A DNA stretch of 64,000 nt from Cryptosporangium minutisporangium (lineage in GTDB: Bacteria > Actinomycetota > Actinomycetes > Mycobacteriales > Cryptosporangiaceae): contig NZ_BAAAYN010000043.1 in NCBI RefSeq assembly GCF_039536245.1, forward strand, positions 62,001 through 126,000, written 5' to 3'. The notes below the pieces were generated by a model. The model worked only from the letters and a program-made list of their open reading frames with translations. It searched no databases and was not told the DNA's origin. Positions 17,467 to 25,624 of this stretch are shown in pieces (position 1 is the first letter of the stretch; every line of letters begins with the position of its first letter). A program made the position numbers and the translations under genes.

Positions 17467-19583
17467 CCCCGCCGTACCCGTTCTCCGCCGTCGTCGGCCT
17501 CGACGACCTCCGCCTGGCGTTGACGCTCAACGCCGTCTCGCCCGCCATCGGTGGCGTCCTGGCCCGGGGCGAGAAAGGCACCGCCAAATCCACCGTCGTC
17601 CGGGCGCTGCACGCGTTGCTGCCCGCGATCACGGTTGTTCCCGGGTGCCGGTTCGCCTGCGATCCGGCCGCCCCCGACCCGCTCTGCCCGGACGGGCCGC
17701 ACGTCGACGTGGTCGCCGAGACCCGTCCGGCGCGGCTGGTCGAGCTGCCGGTCGGCGCGACCGAGGACCGGCTGGTGGGCGCGCTGGACCTGGAGCGCGC
17801 GCTCACCGAGGGCGTCCGCGCCTACCAGCCGGGTCTGCTCGCCGCCGCGCACCGGGGCGTCCTCTACGTCGACGAGGTGAACCTGCTCGCCGACCACCTG
17901 GTCGACACGCTCCTGGACGCGGCCGGGATGGGCAGCGCCTACGTCGAGCGGGACGGCGTCTCGGTGCGGCACGCCGCCCGGTTCCTGCTGGTCGGAACGA
18001 TGAACCCGGAGGAGGGCGAGCTCCGCCCGCAGTTGCTCGACCGGTTCGGCCTCACCGTCGAGGTCACCGCCAGTCGAAAGCCGGCCGAGCGCGCGGAGGT
18101 CGTGCGGCGCCGGCTGGCCTATGAGGCCGATCCGGAGGGGTTCGCGGCGCGCTGGGCCGCCGCCGACACCGAGCTCGCGGCCCGCATCGTCGACGCCCGC
18201 GACCGGCTCTCGGCCGTCGAGCTGAGCGACGCCGCTCTGCGGCGGATCACCGCGGTGTGCGCCGCTTTCGACGTGGACGGGTTGCGCGCCGACCTGGTCA
18301 CGGCCCGCACGGCGGTCGCGCTCGCGGCGTGGCACGGGCGGGACCACGTCACCGACGAGGACATCCGGCGGGCGGCGGAGTTGGCGTTGCCGCACCGCCG
18401 TCGCCGCAATCCGTTCGACGCGCCCGGCCTCGACCAGGACAAGCTCGACGAAGCGCTGCGCGAGGCCGCCGAGAACGACCCGGACGACGATCCGGACGAC
18501 CCGGGCGACGGTGGCCCCGACGGCGGTGGCTCTGACGACGAGGGCCCTGACGACGGTGGCGGGAGCGACGGTGGCCCGGGTGACGGTGGCCCGGACGGCG
18601 GCGCCCCGGACGGTGGTGAGGGGGCGGACGGATCGAGCCCGCCACCTTCCGATACCGACGGCACCGCACCGGAAGCGCCGCCGGCCCCCGCGCCGCAGCC
18701 GCGCACCGCGCCCACCGGTGAGGCGCCGGACGGTGTCCCCGGGCTGCCCGGTGCGCCCGCCGAGCAACCAGCCGTGCGGGCGGCGTCCCCCTACCGGACG
18801 AGACTGCTCACGGTTCCGGGCATCGGCCGCAGTCAGTCCGACGCCACCGGCCGGCGCTCGGCCGCCGAGTCCCGCCGCGGCCGGGTGGTGCGCGCGACCC
18901 GCACGGACGGTCCGGTGACCGACGTCCACCTGACCGCGACGCTGCTGGCCGCGGCGCCGCACCAAAAGGCTCGTGGCCGTATCGCGGGGCTGCTCGTCGA
19001 CCGCGCCGATCTGCGTCAGGCCGTCCGCCGCGGCCGGGAGTCCAACACGATCCTGTTCTGCGTCGACGCGTCCGGTTCGATGGCCGCTCGGCAGCGGATG
19101 ACCGCGGTCAAGGGCGCGGTGCTCTCCCTGCTGCTCGACGCGTACCAGCGGCGCGACACCGTCGGGCTGGTCACGTTCCGGCGGGACGGCGCGACGCTCG
19201 CGCTGCCGCCCACCGGCAGCATCGAGGTGGCGGCCCGCCGCCTGGACGAGTTGCCCACCGGCGGACGCACGCCGCTCGCCGCCGGGCTGGCGAAGTCCGC
19301 CGAGGTGATCCGGCTGGAGCGGCGACGCAACCCGCACCGGCGCCCGCTGCTGGTCGTGGTGACCGACGGTCGTGCGACGCACGGCCGCGATGCCCGCGGG
19401 GAGGCTCGCCGCGCGGCGGCGCACCTCGCCGCGGAGGGGATCGCCGCGGTGGTGGTCGACTGCGAGCACGGCCCGATCCGTCTCGGACTGGCCCAGGAAC
19501 TCGCCGTCCACCTCGGTGCCACCGCACTCCGGCTGGACGAGGTGTCCGCTGACGGACTGGCAATGATTGCGAGGGCTGCCTGA
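17463..19583 (+). CDS. cobalt chelatase-associated AAA+/VWA protein (ChlI-ChlD fusion)
   Basis: ATPase subunit that works with a large CobN-type chelatase in inserting cobalt into hydrogenobyrinic acid diamide. The N-terminal AAA+ domain has Walker A RGEKGTAKST and Walker B GVLYVDEVNLL. An Asp/Gly/Pro-rich linker of ~120 residues follows (about 340-460). The C-terminal VWA domain has the MIDAS motif CVDASGSM and TDGRATHG. The family usually begins just before YPFSAVVG, which fits GTG 17,463; GTG 17,448 is in frame but poorly spaced from a ribosome site. The stop overlaps the cobO ATG (TGATG). cobN itself is not in the window. Confidence 0.9.
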   Translation: MTPPYPFSAVVGLDDLRLALTLNAVSPAIGGVLARGEKGTAKSTVVRALHALLPAITVVPGCRFACDPAAPDPLCPDGPHVDVVAETRPARLVELPVGATEDRLVGALDLERALTEGVRAYQPGLLAAAHRGVLYVDEVNLLADHLVDTLLDAAGMGSAYVERDGVSVRHAARFLLVGTMNPEEGELRPQLLDRFGLTVEVTASRKPAERAEVVRRRLAYEADPEGFAARWAAADTELAARIVDARDRLSAVELSDAALRRITAVCAAFDVDGLRADLVTARTAVALAAWHGRDHVTDEDIRRAAELALPHRRRRNPFDAPGLDQDKLDEALREAAENDPDDDPDDPGDGGPDGGGSDDEGPDDGGGSDGGPGDGGPDGGAPDGGEGADGSSPPPSDTDGTAPEAPPAPAPQPRTAPTGEAPDGVPGLPGAPAEQPAVRAASPYRTRLLTVPGIGRSQSDATGRRSAAESRRGRVVRATRTDGPVTDVHLTATLLAAAPHQKARGRIAGLLVDRADLRQAVRRGRESNTILFCVDASGSMAARQRMTAVKGAVLSLLLDAYQRRDTVGLVTFRRDGATLALPPTGSIEVAARRLDELPTGGRTPLAAGLAKSAEVIRLERRRNPHRRPLLVVVTDGRATHGRDARGEARRAAAHLAAEGIAAVVVDCEHGPIRLGLAQELAVHLGATALRLDEVSADGLAMIARAA

Positions 19584-20197
19584 TGCCACAGGGAAAACCA
19601 ACCACTGTTCCGGCCGACGGCCTCACCACCCGGCAGCGTCGTCGCCGTCCGATCCTCGCCGTCCACACCGGGCCGGGGAAGGGCAAGTCCACCGCCGCGT
19701 TCGGCCTCGCGCTGCGCGCCTGGAACGCCGGCTGGCCGATCGGCGTCTTCCAGTTCGTGAAGAGCGCGAAATGGCGGGTGGGGGAGGAGGACGCCCTCAC
19801 CGCGCTCGGCGAGTACCACGCGCAGACCGGCAAGGGTGCGCCCGTGACCTGGCACAAGATGGGTGAGGGCTGGTCCTGGATCCAGCGGCCGGGCACCGAG
19901 GCCGACCATGCACGGGACGCCGCCGAGGGCTGGGAGCAGATCAAACGGGACCTGGCGGCCGAGTCGTACGGGCTTTATGTCCTGGATGAGTTCACTTACC
20001 CCATGAAGTGGGGTTGGGTCGACGTCGATGATGTGGTGGAGACGCTGGGGAACCGCCCCGGCAGCCAACACGTCGTGATCACCGGCCGGAATGCCCACCC
20101 GTCCCTCCTCTCCGCTGCTGATCTGGTCACCGAGATGACCAAGGTCAAGCATCCGATGGACGCCGGGCAGAAGGGCCAGAAGGGAATCGAGTGGTGA
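19583..20197 (+). CDS. cobO: cob(I)yrinic acid a,c-diamide adenosyltransferase
   Basis: Transfers adenosyl from ATP to cobalt to form the Co-C bond. The P-loop VHTGPGKGKSTAAFGLALRA, then GVFQFVKSAKW, YVLDEFTYPMKWGWVD and HVVITGRNAHP, match the CobO/BtuR family along the whole 204 residues. It is coupled to the chelatase gene by overlap and overlaps the cobB start by a few bases, so chelation, adenosylation and amidation are expressed together. Confidence 0.96.
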   Translation: MPQGKPTTVPADGLTTRQRRRRPILAVHTGPGKGKSTAAFGLALRAWNAGWPIGVFQFVKSAKWRVGEEDALTALGEYHAQTGKGAPVTWHKMGEGWSWIQRPGTEADHARDAAEGWEQIKRDLAAESYGLYVLDEFTYPMKWGWVDVDDVVETLGNRPGSQHVVITGRNAHPSLLSAADLVTEMTKVKHPMDAGQKGQKGIEW

Positions 20198-22107
20198 CCG
20201 TCGTCCCCCGCCTCGTCATCGCCGCCCCGGCGTCCGGCCACGGCAAGACCACCGTGACGACCGGTCTGCTCGCGGCCTACGCCTCGCGCGGGCTCCGCGT
20301 CAGCCCGCACAAGGTCGGCCCGGACTACATCGACCCGGGTTACCACGCGCTCGCGTCCGGGCGTCCCGGGCGCAACCTCGACCCGTACCTGGTCGGCCCG
20401 CACCTGGTCGGTCCGCTGTTCGCGCACGGTGCTGCCGGTGCGGACCTGGCGATCGTCGAGGGCGTGATGGGCCTCTACGACGGCGCGATCGGCCACGGCG
20501 ACCTGGGATCGACCGCACAGGTCGCGGCCGCGCTGCGCGCGCCGGTCGTCCTGGTGGTCGACGCCGCCGCGCAGGGTCGGTCGGTGGCCGCGCTGGTCCA
20601 CGGATTCCGCACCTACGAGCCGAGCGTCTGGCTCGGCGGGGTGATCCTCAACCGGGTCGGGTCCGACCGGCACGAGCAGATCCTCCGCGAGGCCTGCGAG
20701 GAGATCGGCACGCCGGTGTTCGGCGCGCTGCGGCGGCGGGACACGATCAAAACGCCCTCCCGGCACCTGGGACTGGTGCCGGTGGCCGAGCGCAGCCCGG
20801 AGGCGACCGAGGCGGTCGCGAAGATGGGCGCGGTCGTCGCCGAGAGCGTGGACCTGGACCGGCTGCTCTGGCTCGCGCGCTCGGCGCCGCCGGTCTCGGC
20901 TGACCCGTGGTCGCCGTCGGACGCGGTCGGCGGCGCGGTCTCGGGCCGACCGGTGATCGCGGTCGCGTCCGGTGCGGCGTTCACGTTCGGCTACGCGGAG
21001 ACGGTCGAGCTGCTGGAGGCGACCGGTGCGGCGGTGGCGCGGTTCGACCCGCTGCACGACGAGGCCCTCCCGGAGGGGACTGCCGGTCTGGTCGTCGGCG
21101 GTGGGTTCCCGGAGGTGCACGCCGAGAAGCTGGCCGCCAACGAGCCGTTGAAGAAGGCGGTACGGGACCTGGCGGCGTCCGGCGCGCCGATCGCCGCCGA
21201 GTGCGCCGGCCTGCTCTGGCTGACGAAATCGCTGGACGGCAAGCCGATGTGCGGCGTGCTCGACGCCGAGGCGGGCATGACCCCGAACCTCACGCTCGGC
21301 TACCGCAGCGCGGTCGCGATCTCCGACTCGCAGCTGCTACCCGAGGGCACTCGCGTCCACGGCCACGTCTTCCACCGCACTCAGGTGGAGCCGCGCGCGG
21401 GCGTCCGGCCGGCGTGGCAGTGGCAGGGCCGTCCGCCCGAGGGGTTCGTGCAGGACGGCGTCCACGCGTCCTACCTGCACCTGCATTGGGCGGCGCACCC
21501 GGGTATCGCCAGGCGGCTGGTCGACGCGGCGGCCCGGCTGCAGCGCCGGACGGCGCCGGCCACTCCGGACGGGTCCGCCGTCGCCGTCGATCCGATTCCG
21601 ACCTTGGTGGACGTCCCCCGCGAGACGCCGATGGCCGGTGGCACGACGGCGCCGGCCGCCGACGACACTCCGACCGCCGTGGTGGTGGGTGACGCCGCGC
21701 GGCCGACCGCCGGCGACGCACCGACCGCCGTGGTGGTGGGAGGCGGCGCACGGCCGGCGGCCGACGACACTCCGACCGCGGTGGTCGCCGTCGACGGAGC
21801 CGCGGTGACCTCCGCCCCGGCGGACGAGCGCGCGGAGGCGGACGAGCGCGCGGAGGCGGACGCTGCCGCGGCGAAAGCGCGCGCGGAGGCCGACGCTGCC
21901 GCGGCGAAGGCACGTGCGGAGGCGGACGCCGCCATCGTGAACGCACGATCGGAGGCCGGGGCCTCCGCACACGAGGGCGCGTCCGCCGAAGACGGCGCGG
22001 GCGGCCACGTCGCACCGGTGAAGGACGAAAACGCAGAAAAGGGAAGTTCGCCCCGCGTGTCGCAGACCGACGCTCCGGGGTCTGCGCCGGATCGCGACGG
22101 ATCATGA
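20194..22107 (+). CDS. cobB: cobyrinic acid a,c-diamide synthase with long C-terminal extension
   Basis: Glutamine- and ATP-dependent amidase that forms the a- and c-amides. The N-terminal domain has APASGHGKTTVTTGL and HKVGPDYIDPGYH; the glutaminase domain has AECAGLLWL with the nucleophilic Cys and ends at YLHLHWAAHPGIARRLVDA. Family proteins stop around residue 460. Here ~165 residues follow: Thr/Ala/Val-rich units (TPTAVVVGDAARPTAGDAP type), then an Ala/Glu/Lys/Arg stretch with units such as AEADAAAAKAR that would form a coiled coil. The GTG at 20,194 follows GGGAATCGAG; one codon upstream is also possible. The enzyme call is firm and the tail unexplained. Confidence 0.94.
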   Translation: MTVVPRLVIAAPASGHGKTTVTTGLLAAYASRGLRVSPHKVGPDYIDPGYHALASGRPGRNLDPYLVGPHLVGPLFAHGAAGADLAIVEGVMGLYDGAIGHGDLGSTAQVAAALRAPVVLVVDAAAQGRSVAALVHGFRTYEPSVWLGGVILNRVGSDRHEQILREACEEIGTPVFGALRRRDTIKTPSRHLGLVPVAERSPEATEAVAKMGAVVAESVDLDRLLWLARSAPPVSADPWSPSDAVGGAVSGRPVIAVASGAAFTFGYAETVELLEATGAAVARFDPLHDEALPEGTAGLVVGGGFPEVHAEKLAANEPLKKAVRDLAASGAPIAAECAGLLWLTKSLDGKPMCGVLDAEAGMTPNLTLGYRSAVAISDSQLLPEGTRVHGHVFHRTQVEPRAGVRPAWQWQGRPPEGFVQDGVHASYLHLHWAAHPGIARRLVDAAARLQRRTAPATPDGSAVAVDPIPTLVDVPRETPMAGGTTAPAADDTPTAVVVGDAARPTAGDAPTAVVVGGGARPAADDTPTAVVAVDGAAVTSAPADERAEADERAEADAAAAKARAEADAAAAKARAEADAAIVNARSEAGASAHEGASAEDGAGGHVAPVKDENAEKGSSPRVSQTDAPGSAPDRDGS

Positions 22108-22174
22108 GCTTTCAGCGGCGGGTGGTCGAGCCGGGCTGGGTGGGCCGGCCCCGACCGCCGGCGGAGGAGCGCGC

Positions 22175-22894
22175 ATGAAGCTGATCGGCGTCGGGGTGGG
22201 CCCGGGCGACCCGGAGCTGGTCACGGTGAAGGCGGTGCGGATGATGCGCGCCGCCGACCGGGTCTACGTGCCGGTGCTGTCCGCCGACGAAACCGGCTAC
22301 GCCGAGATCACCGTCCGGACGCACGTCGACCACGACCGGATCGAGCGGCTGATCTTCGCGCCGCCGGCCGCTCCGGACGAGCCCGACGCGGCGAGCGAGG
22401 CGGTGGCCCGGTACCTGCACGCGAAGGGACCCGGCGGTTCGGTGGTGTTCGCGACGATCGGCGACCCCAACGTCTACTCGGCGTTCACCACGCTGGCCCA
22501 GTCCGTGCGCGCGCTGCTCCCGGACGTCACGATCGAGACCGTTCCCGGCGTCACCGCGGCCCAAGACCTGGCTAGCCGCTCCCGGGTGCCGCTGGTCGAG
22601 GGCGGCGATCTGCTGACGCTGCTGCCGCTCGGCGCCGGGGTCGGTGGCCTCTCCGACGTGCTGGACCGTCCGGGCAGCGTCGTGGTCTACAAGAGCGGCC
22701 GACACCTGATCGGGGTCAAGGAGGCGGTCCGGCGGGCCGGACGCCTCCACGGCGCGCTGTACGGGGCGCGGCTCGGCCTGCCGGGAGAGGTGGTCCGTCC
22801 GCTGGCGTCCGCGGACGGCAACATCGCCCCGTACCTGTCATCGGTGCTGGTCCCGGCTCGCCGGAGCAGCCTCGTGCGGAGTGGGGCCCAGTGA
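22175..22894 (+). CDS. cobI: precorrin-2 C20-methyltransferase
   Basis: SAM-dependent methyltransferase that converts precorrin-2 to precorrin-3A. The tetrapyrrole methylase fold is plain: KLIGVGVGPGDPELVTVKAVRMM at the N-terminus, ATIGDPNVYSAFTTL, and ETVPGVTAAQDLASR. Length 239 aa is normal. GGAGGAGCGCGC precedes the ATG. It comes 67 bases after cobB. The next enzymes of the aerobic ring-contraction series (cobG, cobJ, cobM) are not beside it. Confidence 0.95.
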   Translation: MKLIGVGVGPGDPELVTVKAVRMMRAADRVYVPVLSADETGYAEITVRTHVDHDRIERLIFAPPAAPDEPDAASEAVARYLHAKGPGGSVVFATIGDPNVYSAFTTLAQSVRALLPDVTIETVPGVTAAQDLASRSRVPLVEGGDLLTLLPLGAGVGGLSDVLDRPGSVVVYKSGRHLIGVKEAVRRAGRLHGALYGARLGLPGEVVRPLASADGNIAPYLSSVLVPARRSSLVRSGAQ

Positions 22895-22907
22895 GGACCG
22901 AGGGACT

Positions 22908-23306
22908 GTGAGTCGGTTAACGATGTACGTCGTGGGGGTCGGGGCGCGGCAGGGGGCGTCCGCCGCCGAGGTCGGTGCCCTGGTGGACCAGGCGCTCGCC
23001 GACGCGCGCATCCCCGCGCACGCGGTGGCGCACCTGGCGACGCTGGAGGCGAAGGGCACCGAGGCGGGTATCCGCACGGTGGCCGCCGACCGGGGTTGGC
23101 CGATCGTCATCTGGCCGGCGGCCCGGTTGTCGCAGGTGCTGGTGCCGACGCCGTCCGCGCTGGTGGGCGAGGTGGCCGGCACGGCGAGCGTCGCCGAGGC
23201 CGCGGCGCTGCTGGACGCGAGCGGACGGCCGACCGGCACGCTGATCGTCCCGAAGCGGACGTCCCCGACCGTGACCGTCGCGATCGCCCAGCACGGCGGC
23301 GGCTGA
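22908..23306 (+). CDS. cobE: cobalamin biosynthesis protein CobE / CbiG C-terminal type
   Basis: 132 residues from the GTG at 22,908 (SRLTMYVVGVGARQGASAAEV). This N-terminus, followed by HLATLEAKGTEAGIRTVAADRGWPI and VPTPSALVGEVAGTASVAEAAALL, is the CobE/CbiG_C pattern. In CbiG the domain is fused to a ring-opening lactonase part; stand-alone CobE has no defined reaction. The GAGGG before the GTG supports this start; ATG 22,923 is an alternative. It is 13 bases after cobI and 5 bases before cobC. Confidence 0.85.
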   Translation: MSRLTMYVVGVGARQGASAAEVGALVDQALADARIPAHAVAHLATLEAKGTEAGIRTVAADRGWPIVIWPAARLSQVLVPTPSALVGEVAGTASVAEAAALLDASGRPTGTLIVPKRTSPTVTVAIAQHGGG

Positions 23307-23311
23307 GCACC

Positions 23312-24334
23312 GTGCTTGATCTACGCCACCACGGAGACGCTGAGGTACGGGACGCAGGTCTTGTCGATCTCGCGGTGAACGTCCGTCCGGGACCGATGCC
23401 GGACTGGCTGGCCGACCCGGTGCGGGCCTCGTTGGACGCGCTCGCCGCCTACCCCGACCAGACGCGCGCCCGCGCGGCCGTCGCCGGGCGGCACCAGCGC
23501 CCGCCGGAGGAGGTCCTGCTCACCGCGGGCGCGGCTGAGGCGTTCGTACTGCTGGCGCGCGTGCTGCGCCCGCGGCGTCCGGTCGTGGTGCACCCGCAGT
23601 TCACCGAACCCGAGGCGGCGCTGCGTGCGGCCGGTCACCAGGTCGACCGGGCGCTGCTCGCCGCGGCCGACGGGTTCGTCCTCGATCCCGAGGCGGTGCC
23701 GGACGCCGCCGACCTGGTCGTGCTCGGCAACCCGACGAACCCCACGTCGGTGCTGCACCCCGCGGAGACCGTCGCGGCACTGGCCCGCCCCGGCCGGACG
23801 CTCGTCGTCGACGAGGCGTTCGCGGACACGGTCGCGGGGGAGCCTGCGTCGGTGGCGTCCCGTCGGGATCTGCCCGGCCTGGTCGTCGTCCGCAGCCTGA
23901 CCAAGACCTGGGGGCTGGCCGGCCTCCGGGTCGGCTACCTGCTCGCCGAAGCCGCGACCATCGAGGCGCTGGCCGCCGCGCAGCCGCTCTGGGGCGTCTC
24001 CACGCCGGCGCTGGTCGCCGCCGAGGCCTGCAGCACCGATCTGGCCCGCCGGACCGCCGACGCCTACGCCGAGCAGCTCGCCGACGATCGCGCCCACCTG
24101 CTGGCCGGGCTGCGGGCACTGCCGTGGATCCGGGTCCACGGGGTAGCGGCGTCGTCCTTCGTCCTGGTCGAGACCGAGGGCGCCACCGCACTCCGGGAAG
24201 AGCTGCGCGCCCACGGCTGGGCGGTCCGCCGCGGTGACACGTTCCCCGGCCTGGGCCCCGACTGGCTCCGCATCGCAGTCCGTGATCGTGCGACCACCGA
24301 CGCCTTCCTGTCCACCCTGCGCACGCTGCGGTAG
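23312..24334 (+). CDS. cobC: threonine-phosphate decarboxylase CobC-like (PLP enzyme)
   Basis: Fold type I PLP enzyme related to histidinol-phosphate aminotransferase; family members of this context make (R)-1-amino-2-propanol phosphate for the nucleotide loop. Seen: NPTNPTSVLHP (the NPNNP motif), VDEAFAD with the PLP-contacting Asp, Lys in VVRSLTKTWGLAGLRVGYLL, and a C-terminal WLRIAVRD with the substrate-binding Arg. I place the start at GTG 23,312 (LDLRHHGDAEVRD), typical of CobC, and not further upstream inside cobE. Histidinol-phosphate aminotransferase is excluded mainly by the short N-terminus and the B12 context. Confidence 0.88.
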   Translation: MLDLRHHGDAEVRDAGLVDLAVNVRPGPMPDWLADPVRASLDALAAYPDQTRARAAVAGRHQRPPEEVLLTAGAAEAFVLLARVLRPRRPVVVHPQFTEPEAALRAAGHQVDRALLAAADGFVLDPEAVPDAADLVVLGNPTNPTSVLHPAETVAALARPGRTLVVDEAFADTVAGEPASVASRRDLPGLVVVRSLTKTWGLAGLRVGYLLAEAATIEALAAAQPLWGVSTPALVAAEACSTDLARRTADAYAEQLADDRAHLLAGLRALPWIRVHGVAASSFVLVETEGATALREELRAHGWAVRRGDTFPGLGPDWLRIAVRDRATTDAFLSTLRTLR

Positions 24335-24345
24335 CCGTGCGGGCG

Positions 24346-24366
24346 GATTTCGGGAAGGCCACCGCG
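24346..24366. repeat. single TTTCGGGAA intergenic box
   Basis: The stretch GGATTTCGGGAAGGCCACC begins 15 bases after the cobC stop and matches the boxes at 16,865-17,010 and 43,826-43,925 (core TTTCGGGAA with a GCCACC arm). Confidence 0.5.
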
Positions 24367-24487
24367 CAGACCCGCATCCCGTGACATGCGCCGCCCGGAT
24401 CCCGGACACGGGGTGGGGCGGCAACGGTCACTCAGCGAAGCAGTGCACGATTAACACAGGGCGACCGCCCAGCCTGGGAGGAAACCG

Positions 24488-25624
24488 ATGAGCCTGTTGA
24501 ACGAGACCCTCGCAGCGATCAACCCGGCCGACGCCGCGGCCGCCGCGCAGGCGCGCGACCGGCAGGCCCGGATGACGAAGCCGACCGGCTCCCTCGGCGT
24601 GCTCGAAGACCTGTCCGTGCAGCTGGCCGGGCTGGCCGGCGAGTGCCCGCCGCCGGTACCCGAGCCGGCCGCGGTCGCGGTGTTCGCTGGTGACCACGGT
24701 GTCCACGCCCAGAGCGTCACGCCGTGGCCGCAGGAGGTCACCGGCCAGATGGTGGCGAACTTCCTGGCGGGTGGGGCGGTCGTGAACGCGTTCGCCGCGC
24801 AGCTCGGGGCGTCGGTCACGGTCGTGGACGTCGGCGTCGGCACGGTGCTGCCGGTCGGAGAGGGCCCGCATGCCGGCGAGGGGCTGCTCGACCGGAACGT
24901 CCGGCGGGGCACCCGGGACATGACCGAAGAACCGGCGATGACCCGGGACGAGGCGCTCGCCGCGATCGAGGTCGGGATCACGGTCGCCCGCGACCTGGTG
25001 GCCGCGGGGAACCGGGCCCTGCTCACCGGCGACATGGGCATCGCGAACACCACCGCCTCGGCCGCGCTGACCGCCGCGTTCACCGGCGCGGACGCTGCCG
25101 CGGTGACGGGTGCCGGAACCGGTGTCGACGCGGAGACGCTGCGGCACAAGACCGACGTCGTCCGCCGCGCGCTGGCGCTGCACGGACTCGACGCGGCGCC
25201 GGCGTCTGCCCCGGTCGTCGACACGCCCGGCCGGGGGCTCGCCGGGCCCGGCGCGGCCGACCCGATCGGTGCGCTGGCCGCCGTCGGTGGCCTGGAGCAC
25301 GCCGCGATCGCCGGGTTCGTTCTCGGGGCGGCCGCCGCGCGGGTGCCGGTCGTCCTCGATGGCGTGATCGCGGGCTCGGCGGCGCTCGTCGCGGCGTCGC
25401 TCGCCCCGGCCTGCCTGGACGCTGCGGTCGCCGGTCACCGCTCGACGGAGCCGGGGCACGGCGTCGCACTGGCGCACCTGGGGCTGACCCCGCTCGTCGA
25501 CCTCTCGCTGCGGCTGGGTGAGGGCACCGGTGCGGTGCTCGCGCTGCCGCTGGTCCAGGCCTCGGTCCGCGCGCTGCGGGACGTGGCGACGTTCGACTCG
25601 GCTGGTGTGACGGAGAAGCAGTGA
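24488..25624 (+). CDS. cobT: nicotinate-nucleotide--dimethylbenzimidazole phosphoribosyltransferase
   Basis: Makes alpha-ribazole 5'-phosphate, the activated lower ligand of B12. Conserved blocks are present: KPTGSLGVLEDLSVQLAG, VFAGDHGVHAQSVTPWPQEVT, GDMGIANTTASAAL, and the end with ALAHLGLTPLVDLSLRLGEGTGAVLALPL containing the catalytic Glu. 378 residues, slightly above the usual 350. A clear GGGAGGAAA lies before the ATG. A 150-base gap with no riboswitch separates it from cobC, so it may have its own promoter. Its stop overlaps the cobA start (GTGA). Confidence 0.96.
   Translation: MSLLNETLAAINPADAAAAAQARDRQARMTKPTGSLGVLEDLSVQLAGLAGECPPPVPEPAAVAVFAGDHGVHAQSVTPWPQEVTGQMVANFLAGGAVVNAFAAQLGASVTVVDVGVGTVLPVGEGPHAGEGLLDRNVRRGTRDMTEEPAMTRDEALAAIEVGITVARDLVAAGNRALLTGDMGIANTTASAALTAAFTGADAAAVTGAGTGVDAETLRHKTDVVRRALALHGLDAAPASAPVVDTPGRGLAGPGAADPIGALAAVGGLEHAAIAGFVLGAAAARVPVVLDGVIAGSAALVAASLAPACLDAAVAGHRSTEPGHGVALAHLGLTPLVDLSLRLGEGTGAVLALPLVQASVRALRDVATFDSAGVTEKQ

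Noticed and set aside
17397-19601. 734-codon minus-strand frame opposite the chelatase gene
   Set aside because: It is the complement of a well-supported AAA+/VWA gene and would read through the riboswitch output region.
23096-23311. Longer N-terminus for cobC reaching into cobE
   Set aside because: The extension is an out-of-frame reading of cobE; the family N-terminus starts at GTG 23,312.
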